A DNA stretch of 13,172 bases from Chromatiales bacterium. Its GTDB lineage: Bacteria > Pseudomonadota > Gammaproteobacteria > Chromatiales > Chromatiaceae. The first letter of the stretch is position 1. Each line of letters opens with the position of its first letter. Below, piece after piece: positions 1 to 5,487 of the stretch. The translations under genes and the position numbers were made by a program. The stretch covers positions 1 through 13,172 of the forward strand of contig JAKSCN010000525.1 in the NCBI GenBank assembly GCA_022360595.1. The letters are read 5' to 3'. The notes beneath the pieces were generated by a model that saw only the letters and a program-made list of their open reading frames with translations, ran no database searches and had not been told where the DNA came from.

Positions 1-474
1 ATCCTTCCCGAAGCGGACAGCATCGACGGCGTCGATATCAACACCAACGACCTGCGTATCGATACCTACCGCGCCTCTGGCGCCGGTGGTCAGCACGTCA
101 ACAAGACCGATTCCGCCGTACGCATCACCCACTTGCCCACCGGTATTGTGGTGGAGTGCCAGGATGAACGCTCCCAACACAAGAACAAGGCCCGTGCCAT
201 GTCCCTGCTGCAGGCAAAAATCCTCTCAGGGCTGCAGGAACAGCAGACCAGCGAGCTGGCCGAATCGCGTAAACTGCAGGTGGGTAGCGGCGACCGTTCA
301 GAGCGTATCCGCACCTACAACTTCCCGCAAAACCGTGTAACCGATCACAGAATCAAGCTCACCCTCTATAAGCTGGAGGAGGTGATGAGTGGTCAACTCG
401 ACCAGGTAATCGATCCGCTACTGCAGGAATACCAGGCGGAACAGCTTACCGCCATGGCCGACAGTGAAGTCTAG
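1..474 (+). CDS. prfA: Peptide chain release factor 1 (RF1), C-terminal part, 5'-truncated by window edge
   Basis: The open frame begins at base 1, has no start in the window, and ends at TAG 472-474, giving 157 residues. It recognises UAA/UAG stop codons in the ribosomal A site and triggers peptidyl-tRNA hydrolysis. The GGQ catalytic tripeptide is encoded at 85-93, in the context RASGAGGQHVNKTDSAVRI, followed by the RF-conserved stretch CQDERSQHKNKARAM and the RF1-type tail GSGDRSERIRTYNFPQNRVTDHR. The stop-codon-reading PxT motif lies upstream of the window, so RF1 rather than RF2 is inferred from close similarity to E. coli RF1 in the tail and from the following gene being prmC. prmC begins 14 bases after the stop, consistent with an operon. 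hemA is the usual upstream neighbour, out of view. Confidence 0.95.
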   Translation: MLPEADSIDGVDINTNDLRIDTYRASGAGGQHVNKTDSAVRITHLPTGIVVECQDERSQHKNKARAMSLLQAKILSGLQEQQTSELAESRKLQVGSGDRSERIRTYNFPQNRVTDHRIKLTLYKLEEVMSGQLDQVIDPLLQEYQAEQLTAMADSEV

Positions 475-488
475 CTGCGATTCAGCCG

Positions 489-1346
489 ATGGCCGAGAGC
501 CTTACCATTCAACAACTGCTCGTAGAATCGTGCCAGCATCTCAACCAGGTTGCCGGTGACAATGCACGGCTGGAGAGCGAAATTCTGCTCACTCATGTGC
601 TGCAAGTCTCCCGCACTCATCTCATTGCCTGGCCGGAAAAACAGTTAAGCGATAAACAAGTTATCCAGATACGCCAACTGGTAGCGCGGCGCCGACAGGG
701 CGAACCGATCGCCTATTTGACGGGAACGCGGGAGTTCTGGTCACTGGCGCTGGCTGTCACCCCAGATACGCTGATACCTCGCGCCGATACCGAATGCCTG
801 GTAGAGCGCGCTTTGGCGTTGATCCCTGAGCAGTCCAAGGCAAAAATAGCCGATCTCGGCACAGGCAGCGGCGCCATCGCTCTGGCCATTGCCCACGAGC
901 GCCGCGGCTGCCAGATCACCGCTACCGATCACTCAGCCGCCAGTCTGGCTGTTGCCCGCAGCAACGCTGAACAACTGCAGCTCACCAATCTCCAATTTTT
1001 ACAAGGCAACTGGTGCCAGGCACTCCCCCCGCAGGCGACATACGACCTGATTGCCAGCAATCCGCCCTACATCGCCGAAAACGACCCACACCTACAACAG
1101 GGAGATCTCCCGTTCGAGCCAATAGGCGCGCTGATCTCAGGCCCCGATGGACTGGACGATATTCGGCTGATCGCCTCGGAAGCAAAAACACATCTAAACC
1201 CAGGTGGCGGGTTACTCCTGGAGCACGGTGCTGAACAGGGGCCGACAGTGCGCGAGATCTTGCAACAACAAGGCTATCAACACATTCAAACCCTTCAAGA
1301 CTGGGAACAACGCGATCGCCTGACCGAGGGTTTTACCCACTTGTAA
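489..1346 (+). CDS. prmC: Release factor glutamine N5-methyltransferase PrmC (HemK)
   Basis: This 285-residue protein is the family's usual length. It transfers a methyl group from SAM to the side-chain nitrogen of the Gln in the GGQ loop of RF1/RF2, raising termination efficiency. The helical N-terminal release-factor-binding domain covers about residues 1-75. The Rossmann methyltransferase domain follows, with SAM motif I DLGTGSG at residues 122-128 and the glutamine-binding NPPY motif at 191-194. The start ATG at 489 follows the prfA stop by 14 bases and has no strong Shine-Dalgarno, which suggests translational coupling to prfA, the gene for its substrate. The stop is at 1344-1346. No terminator with a U-tract is visible after it, only an inverted repeat (see 1370-1400). 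Confidence 0.97.
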   Translation: MAESLTIQQLLVESCQHLNQVAGDNARLESEILLTHVLQVSRTHLIAWPEKQLSDKQVIQIRQLVARRRQGEPIAYLTGTREFWSLALAVTPDTLIPRADTECLVERALALIPEQSKAKIADLGTGSGAIALAIAHERRGCQITATDHSAASLAVARSNAEQLQLTNLQFLQGNWCQALPPQATYDLIASNPPYIAENDPHLQQGDLPFEPIGALISGPDGLDDIRLIASEAKTHLNPGGGLLLEHGAEQGPTVREILQQQGYQHIQTLQDWEQRDRLTEGFTHL

Positions 1347-1369
1347 TCATACAAAGGGCTGGTAACACT

Positions 1370-1449
1370 ATCCTGACAACGAAGCAGGCGCCCTCAGGAT
1401 GACGACTATAATGGAATAATACCAGGGCTAAACAGCACCCGGTCAGGAT
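1370..1449 (+). promoter_or_regulatory. Candidate promoter with repeated heptamer (putative operator)
   Basis: A perfect TATAAT hexamer lies at 1407-1412, but no convincing -35 box stands 16-18 bases upstream. Around it the heptamer TCAGGAT occurs three times: inverted as ATCCTGA at 1370-1376, direct at 1394-1400, and direct again at 1443-1449, eight bases before the ATG at 1458. The first two copies form an inverted repeat with a 17-base spacer. A weak -10-only promoter bracketed by repeats would suit an activator- or repressor-controlled gene. The upstream pair could instead be a prmC 3' hairpin, but no U-tract follows it. Function is inferred from pattern only. Confidence 0.35.
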
Positions 1450-1457
1450 TATCGCCC

Positions 1458-1871
1458 ATGAAAAGAGACGATACAGACACTATCAAGCAGCGGGAAATCG
1501 CCTTTACGGACTTTCACCCCGACCCCAATCAGGCCGAAACCGCTGCTCAGATGCTCATCGAGATTTCTGGCGTACTAGAAGCCCACAGCGCCGGCCCGAC
1601 ACTACTGATCGTCCGCTACAACGTATTAGAGATTTCATTAGAGCAGATCGAGCGTGGCCTCATCGACACCGGCTTCCACCTCAGTGGACGCCTGCTGCAC
1701 AAGCTAAAACGGGCGCTCTACTACTACACTGAAGAGACGCAACGCGCCAACTGCGGCTGCAGTGATGCCGACATGAGCCAGACCACGCGGGAAATATTTA
1801 TCAAATACCACAGTAATCGCGCACATGGCTGTAAAGATCTACGCCCGGAACACTGGCGCCACTACCACTAG
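1458..1871 (+). CDS. Uncharacterised small protein with Cys/His-rich C-terminal tail
   Basis: I do not recognise a named family. The 137-residue product has no signal peptide or membrane segment. Residues about 25-85 (for example AAQMLIEISGVLEAHSAG, then TLLIVRYNVLEISLEQIERGLIDTGFHL) alternate strand- and helix-like stretches in a pattern resembling the small beta-alpha-beta fold of heavy-metal-associated (HMA) domains, but without the HMA CxxC. The C-terminal third is rich in potential metal ligands: C99, C101, C125 and histidines near 117, 122, 132, 135 and 137, ending HWRHYH. It sits alone between prmC and moeB with over 100 bp on each side, so it probably has its own promoter. The ATG at 1458 is the first in-frame start. 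A metal-binding or redox role is only a guess. Confidence 0.75.
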   Translation: MKRDDTDTIKQREIAFTDFHPDPNQAETAAQMLIEISGVLEAHSAGPTLLIVRYNVLEISLEQIERGLIDTGFHLSGRLLHKLKRALYYYTEETQRANCGCSDADMSQTTREIFIKYHSNRAHGCKDLRPEHWRHYH

Positions 1872-1993
1872 CACTATATTTTTTCGCCTCATTCCCTATT
1901 CCTTTTGAACGCTATCAAATAAACAGACACTGGTTATCCCAAAGTGGCCTACTAGGGTAAAATAGCCCTCTCTGAGTAGACCATTCACACACT
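1872..1993 (+). promoter_or_regulatory. Intergenic region with weak candidate promoter for moeB
   Basis: This 122-bp gap contains a -10-like TAAAAT at 1958-1963 with TTATCC at 1934-1939, an 18-base spacer, giving a start about 25 bases before the moeB ATG. The -35 match is poor. No Shine-Dalgarno is evident before the ATG at 1994. A short T-run at 1880-1885 just after the preceding stop lacks a hairpin in front of it. Confidence 0.25.
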
Positions 1994-2740
1994 ATGAACG
2001 ACGACCAGCTATTACGTTACAGCCGCCAGATTATGCTGCCCAGCATTGGTTACGAAGGGCAGGAGAGACTACTCAACGCCCAAGTGCTGATCATCGGCCT
2101 GGGAGGACTTGGCTCGCCGGTAGCCATGTATCTGGCCGCGGCGGGTGTGGGTCACCTCACACTGGTCGACTTTGATAAAGTGGACCTCAGCAATCTGCAG
2201 CGCCAGATAATCCACAACAGCGAACGCATCGGCACCCTTAAGGTTGAGTCAGCCAAGCAGACCCTGCAGGCGATCAATCCCGACTGCCAAATCACCTGCA
2301 TTGACAAGACTCTTGAAGGTGACGCACTCCAGCAAGCCGTCGCAGAAGCCGACCTGGTGATAGATGGCAGCGACAACTTCACAACCCGCTTTGCCATCAA
2401 TGAAGCCTGCGTCAAAAGCCCTACTCCCCTGGTCTCCGGCGCGGCCATCCGAATGGAAGGACAGGTCTCAGTATTTAGCGGCCGCCCCGGCGCCCCCTGT
2501 TACCACTGCCTTTATGGCAAAGAGGGGGCAGTAGACGAGACCTGCTCGGAAAATGGCGTTTTGGCGCCTGTGGTCGGCATCATCGGCAGCATTCAAGCCA
2601 CCGAGGCGATAAAAGTGCTTGCCTCTACCGGCACCACACTGGAGAGCCGTTTACTGATATTGGACGCTCTGCACATGCAGTGGCGCACCCTAAAGCTGAA
2701 GGCAGACCCCAACTGCCCCGTCTGTAGTCATCGAGAGTAA
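1994..2740 (+). CDS. moeB: MoeB/ThiF/HesA-family sulfur-carrier adenylyltransferase, probably MoeB
   Basis: This 248-residue protein, the length of E. coli MoeB, activates a ubiquitin-like sulfur carrier (MoaD for molybdopterin, or ThiS for thiamine) by adenylating its C-terminal Gly-Gly. Visible features are the N-terminal helix LLRYSRQIMLP, the nucleotide-binding loop GLGGLGSP near residue 35, the NLQRQIIH segment, the Asp-containing DGSDNFTTRFAINEAC, and two CxxC zinc-ligand pairs at C169/C172 and C241/C244, close to E. coli MoeB Cys172/175/244/247. There is no C-terminal rhodanese domain, so it is not a MoeZ-type fusion. prfA-prmC-moeB order is common in gammaproteobacteria (Pseudomonas, for example). 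No MoaD or ThiS gene is nearby, so MoeB versus ThiF cannot be settled here. Confidence 0.9.
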   Translation: MNDDQLLRYSRQIMLPSIGYEGQERLLNAQVLIIGLGGLGSPVAMYLAAAGVGHLTLVDFDKVDLSNLQRQIIHNSERIGTLKVESAKQTLQAINPDCQITCIDKTLEGDALQQAVAEADLVIDGSDNFTTRFAINEACVKSPTPLVSGAAIRMEGQVSVFSGRPGAPCYHCLYGKEGAVDETCSENGVLAPVVGIIGSIQATEAIKVLASTGTTLESRLLILDALHMQWRTLKLKADPNCPVCSHRE

Positions 2741-2741
2741 T

Positions 2742-3350
2742 ATGCCGTTAAAAAAACTCCCACCCGAAACCCAAGCGTTCGTCAATGGCCTGCGCCAAGA
2801 GATGGTATTCCACGACACCCTGTGCGGACACACCCTTGAATACCGCACTACTTGGGGAATCTTCTCGCCAAAGTCGATTGACGACGGCACCCGCCTGCTG
2901 CTTGATCATATCGAAGTACCGGAAACCGCCGACACATTGGATCTGGGGTGTGGCTACGGCCCGCTAGGGCTCACCCTGGCGAAACTGGCTCCGCAAGGAA
3001 CCAGTGTTTTGGTGGATAAAGACTTTGTCGCCGTTGAGTACAGCAAGAAGAATGCGGCTGCCAATAACATCAACAATGTCGAGATCTTTTTGAGCAACGG
3101 CTTTGAGCAGATCGGCGACCGCTCATTCGATCTCATCGTATCGAACCTGCCCGCCAAGACAGGCAAAGAGCTCTACTACCTCTATTTCTACGACGCACTG
3201 GTCAGAATGAATCCCGGAGCGCGATTTTATGTTGTCACGATCTCTGGCCTGCGCAAATTTGTGCAGCGCGCTTTTAATGAGGTATTTGGCAACTATACTA
3301 AGGTGAAACAGGGGAAAACCTACACCGTTGCAATGGCGCAGAATGAATAA
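2742..3350 (+). CDS. Small class I SAM-dependent methyltransferase (MTS/RsmC-like)
   Basis: This 202-residue protein has the layout of the methyltransferase-small (MTS, PF05175-type) family related to the catalytic half of RsmC and to Bacillus YbxB. The N-terminal YRTTWGIFSPKSIDDGTRLLL resembles the substrate-side entry of that family, followed by SAM motif I DLGCGYGPLG from residue 67 and the acidic VDKD. Where N6-adenine/N2-guanine methyltransferases carry NPP, this protein has SNLPAKTGKE at residues 134-143, so the second residue of NPP is Leu. The ATG is one base after the moeB stop, with GAGAG upstream, implying a bicistronic mRNA and coupled translation. The substrate (rRNA, tRNA or other) cannot be told from sequence. 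Confidence 0.85.
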   Translation: MPLKKLPPETQAFVNGLRQEMVFHDTLCGHTLEYRTTWGIFSPKSIDDGTRLLLDHIEVPETADTLDLGCGYGPLGLTLAKLAPQGTSVLVDKDFVAVEYSKKNAAANNINNVEIFLSNGFEQIGDRSFDLIVSNLPAKTGKELYYLYFYDALVRMNPGARFYVVTISGLRKFVQRAFNEVFGNYTKVKQGKTYTVAMAQNE

Positions 3351-3403
3351 TATGCCACCACACCAGCTTAAAATTAGGATACTAATTCCTTTGTAATTCA
3401 TCG

Positions 3404-3412
3404 TGTTATAAT
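3404..3412 (+). promoter_or_regulatory. Extended -10 promoter for the ANTAR regulator transcript
   Basis: The run TGTTATAAT is a consensus extended -10 element: TG, one spacer base, then perfect TATAAT at 3407-3412. No good -35 hexamer is present at 16-18 bases upstream, as is usual for extended -10 promoters. Transcription would begin near 3419, leaving a leader of about 205 nt before the regulator ATG at 3624. Confidence 0.55.
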
Positions 3413-3418
3413 CGCGGC

Positions 3419-3623
3419 GAAAGTGTTACCATGCGCTGCCTGACGTTCCACCAACGTCTCATTGAAACCGATGAATTCCGGTAAATTATTCCAGTTCTTC
3501 CCGAACCCCCGCAACAACTGGAAAGAGCGGCCGCGACAGCCGATGTGCGCGAAGCAAAAGACCCTAGAAGAGGCCTGGCTAGCTTCGTGACCGAAAAAGG
3601 ATAATAAATGCAGGAGTTGCATA
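3419..3623 (+). promoter_or_regulatory. Long structured 5' leader of the ANTAR regulator gene
   Basis: Three successive inverted repeats lie between the predicted transcription start and the regulator. They are GACGTT/AACGTC at 3442-3447 and 3453-3458 (5-nt loop), TTCCAGTT/AACTGGAA at 3489-3496 and 3516-3523 (19-nt loop), and CGCGAAGC/GCTTCGTG at 3548-3555 and 3582-3589 (8 pairs including one G-U). None is followed by a U-tract, so none looks like a simple intrinsic terminator. Two mini-ORFs also fall in the leader (3471-3590 and 3608-3658). Leader-based autoregulation is plausible because the gene behind it encodes an RNA-binding ANTAR protein, but the typical ANTAR paired hexaloop hairpins are not evident. 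Confidence 0.4.
3471..3590 (+). CDS. Possible 39-residue leader ORF
   Basis: An ATG at 3471 opens a 39-codon frame ending at TGA 3588-3590, reading MNSGKLFQFFPNPRNN and so on to EEAWLAS. It is basic and aromatic-rich in its first half and contains no membrane segment. There is no clear Shine-Dalgarno before the ATG, which argues against efficient translation. It lies wholly within the predicted leader, and its second half overlaps the third inverted repeat. It is reported as a candidate only; it may be chance. Confidence 0.2.
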   Translation: MNSGKLFQFFPNPRNNWKERPRQPMCAKQKTLEEAWLAS

Positions 3624-3658
3624 ATGAGCCAACGCACTATCCTTGTTGCGGATACTGA
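3608..3658 (+). CDS. Possible 16-residue ORF overlapping the regulator start
   Basis: An ATG at 3608 is preceded at six bases by AAGGA (3597-3601) and opens a 16-codon frame, MQELHNEPTHYPCCGY, that overlaps the first 35 bases of the regulator gene in another frame. The regulator ATG at 3624 has its own AGGAG at 3612-3616, which lies inside this mini-ORF. Two good ribosome sites in tandem and out of frame could mean competition or coupling. No homology is recognised. Confidence 0.2.
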   Translation: MQELHNEPTHYPCCGY

Positions 3659-4253
3659 TAGCGTGAACTTAAAACGATTGACCGCTGCACTAGAGGAAGC
3701 CGGTTATGTCGTATTAACAGCATCCAATGCTGACAAAGCCATACAATTGGGGGAACAACATCAGCCGGACCTGGCTATTTTGGATGCCGAGGTCACCGGC
3801 TCAATGAATTGCGTTGCCGCTGCACACCATCTGCATCGGCAAACGGGCATGCATTCCCTGTTTTTAACTGTCAAAACGGATATCACCACTATTGAGCCCT
3901 CCGTTAAAGATGGCACTCTCGGCTATCTGGTCAAGCCCCTAAAGATAGACCAGTTAATCCCCCTGGTTCAATCTGCTGTCAAATGCTCGACAGAACTGAG
4001 ACAGCTACAAGAGAACGAGAAAAAACTCTCCGATGCACTCCAGCGCAACCGCGAAATCAGTGTGTCAATCGGGATCTACATGGAGCGTTTTCACACCACT
4101 GAACAGGAAGCCTTCGAAACCCTGCGCTCTTTCGCACGCAGTGAAAGACGTAAGCTGGTGGAGATAGCCCGCGACCTCATCCAAGTCACCGAAGGCAAAA
4201 ACAATCTGATCAACCGGATCAACTGCAATCGAACCAAAAAAAATCGCATTTAA
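3624..4253 (+). CDS. Response regulator with receiver and ANTAR RNA-binding domains
   Basis: This is a 209-residue two-domain regulator. The receiver domain spans about residues 4-118, with acidic residues D10 and D12, phospho-acceptor D54 in DLAILDAEV, and the conserved lysine K104 in GYLVKPL. A short coiled linker (QLQENEKKLSDALQRN) leads to the ANTAR domain at about 137-190, recognisable from NREISVSIGIYMERF, then EQEAFETLRSFARSERRKLVEIARDLI. ANTAR domains bind paired RNA hairpins in nascent leaders and prevent transcription termination, as in NasR, AmiR and EutV. No partner histidine kinase is in the window. The start is supported by AGGAG seven bases upstream. The tail (KNRINCNRTKKNRI-like) is basic. 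Its neighbour is a diguanylate cyclase, so both may belong to one sensory output, but 138 bp separate them. Confidence 0.93.
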   Translation: MSQRTILVADTDSVNLKRLTAALEEAGYVVLTASNADKAIQLGEQHQPDLAILDAEVTGSMNCVAAAHHLHRQTGMHSLFLTVKTDITTIEPSVKDGTLGYLVKPLKIDQLIPLVQSAVKCSTELRQLQENEKKLSDALQRNREISVSIGIYMERFHTTEQEAFETLRSFARSERRKLVEIARDLIQVTEGKNNLINRINCNRTKKNRI

Positions 4254-4391
4254 TGGGCTACAGTTAAGAACTGGTGACATGATATCGCTACAGATAAAGA
4301 TCAACTAAACCCAGGATTTTATTCAGTAATTGTTTGTGAAATAATTTCCTTATGCTCAGCTTTGGCCAAAAATAGAGCGTAACCCTGAACC
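4254..4391 (+). other. Gap between ANTAR regulator and diguanylate cyclase
   Basis: This 138-bp AT-rich stretch holds a small hairpin, CAGTT/AACTG at 4261-4265 and 4269-4273 with a 3-nt loop and no U-tract. A poor promoter-like pair is also present: TTGTTT 4330-4335 and TATGCT 4351-4356, with a short 15-base spacer. There is no clear Shine-Dalgarno before the ATG at 4392. Whether the cyclase shares the regulator transcript is undecided. Confidence 0.3.
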
Positions 4392-5423
4392 ATGAGTGAT
4401 ACAGCCCACAACAGAGACACGATTACGCAAAGCGCGGAGATACTACGCATGGTATTACCGCTGCTATCACGCCACAAAATCCCGGCCACACCGGAAAACT
4501 ACACAACTTGGTTTCACTATGTATTGGGTGACATCCAAGAGCTGAATAATAAAATCGACACCCATATAAAGGCCTCACAACCCTTTTCCATGGAGTTTTG
4601 CGAAACCCTCTACCGCAAATATATCGCCCCCGCCGATCTGGAACATATCGAGGCAGCCCGAGACCAACTTATTACATCCATCATTGAGACCAATGGTACT
4701 TTAGGTGAAACGGGTGAAAGTGCTGAACGTTTTGGTCAGATGCTGGACAATCTGAACACCAGTTGCACTCAAGCCCGCTCTGTCACCGACATATTGGGCG
4801 TGGTCAAGCAGGCGCTAAATGAAACCCAGGACATGAAGAACTCCATGGATCAGATGCGCGCCCAATTCGACGCGCGAACCGAAGAGCTGAACAAGCTTCG
4901 CGATGAACTCAATCAAGTCCGCCACCAGGCCTCTCTCGATCCACTGACTTCACTGGCGAACAGGGCCACGTTCTTCGACACCTTGGAAGAGATAATTTCG
5001 ACCAACAGCGGTAACCCAATCTCTGCCACCCTGGTTATGCTCGATATCGACCACTTCAAAAAGGTCAATGACACCTACGGACATCTGGTCGGTGACAAGG
5101 TAATCCGATTCGTTGCCGATGTATTGCGAAAATCAACCAAAGGGCAAGATACGGCGGCCCGCTACGGCGGGGAAGAGTTTGGATTGATTTTGCCTGAAAC
5201 ACCTCTCCAGGGCGGTCTGCGCCTGGCTGAAAATATTCGGATGACCATCTGCTCCACCAACCTGGTGAAGTCCAATGGCGAATCCCTCGGCAAAATCACT
5301 ATCTCAGGTGGGGTTGCGGAGTATCAAGCTGGCGAAAGCGTTCAAAATTTTGTCGACCGGGCAGACAAAGCGCTCTATGAATCGAAAAGTGCAGGTCGCA
5401 ATCGCATCACTCGCACAGCCTAG
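4392..5423 (+). CDS. Diguanylate cyclase (GGDEF domain) with degenerate I-site
   Basis: This 343-residue protein makes cyclic di-GMP from two GTP. The N-terminal 130 residues (ILRMVLPLLSRHKIPATPENYTTWFHYVLG and on) form a helical region common to a class of soluble GGDEF proteins. A coiled-coil-like linker follows at about 130-175 (MDQMRAQFDARTEELNKLRDELNQVRHQ). The GGDEF domain starts at DPLTSLANRATFF and carries LDIDHFKKVNDTYGHLVGD and the signature GGEEF at 259-263, which is catalytically competent in the family. The inhibitory site normally reads RxxD five residues before the signature; here it is KGQD (250-253), so c-di-GMP product inhibition may be weakened. No membrane segments are seen, so it is probably cytoplasmic. 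Input may come through the N-terminal region or through the adjacent ANTAR regulator. Confidence 0.95.
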   Translation: MSDTAHNRDTITQSAEILRMVLPLLSRHKIPATPENYTTWFHYVLGDIQELNNKIDTHIKASQPFSMEFCETLYRKYIAPADLEHIEAARDQLITSIIETNGTLGETGESAERFGQMLDNLNTSCTQARSVTDILGVVKQALNETQDMKNSMDQMRAQFDARTEELNKLRDELNQVRHQASLDPLTSLANRATFFDTLEEIISTNSGNPISATLVMLDIDHFKKVNDTYGHLVGDKVIRFVADVLRKSTKGQDTAARYGGEEFGLILPETPLQGGLRLAENIRMTICSTNLVKSNGESLGKITISGGVAEYQAGESVQNFVDRADKALYESKSAGRNRITRTA

Positions 5424-5438
5424 CCCCATAAACGATAA

Positions 5439-5476
5439 AGCCAGAGCATTGCCCTGGCTATATCAAATCATTTTTT
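5439..5476. terminator. Likely bidirectional terminator between cyclase and gatB
   Basis: The stem AGCCAG/CTGGCT (5439-5444 and 5454-5459) extends inward by GC/GC past one mismatch, closing on a 3-nt loop. On the plus strand a T-run at 5471-5476 follows at 11 bases; on the minus strand the stem is followed by TTTAT. It lies in the 64-bp gap between convergent genes, where a shared terminator is expected. The displaced T-run makes the plus-strand termination less certain. Confidence 0.55.
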
Positions 5477-5487
5477 CAAAAAAAGTG

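Noticed and set aside
3419..3623. Classic ANTAR two-hairpin target
   Set aside because: Three stems are present, but the loops are 5, 19 and 26 nt and do not fit the hexaloop rule, so it is reported only as an unassigned structured leader.
3398..3637. Minus-strand 79-codon ORF opposite the ANTAR leader
   Set aside because: No motif or supported ribosome site; it overlaps the promoter and the inverted repeats.
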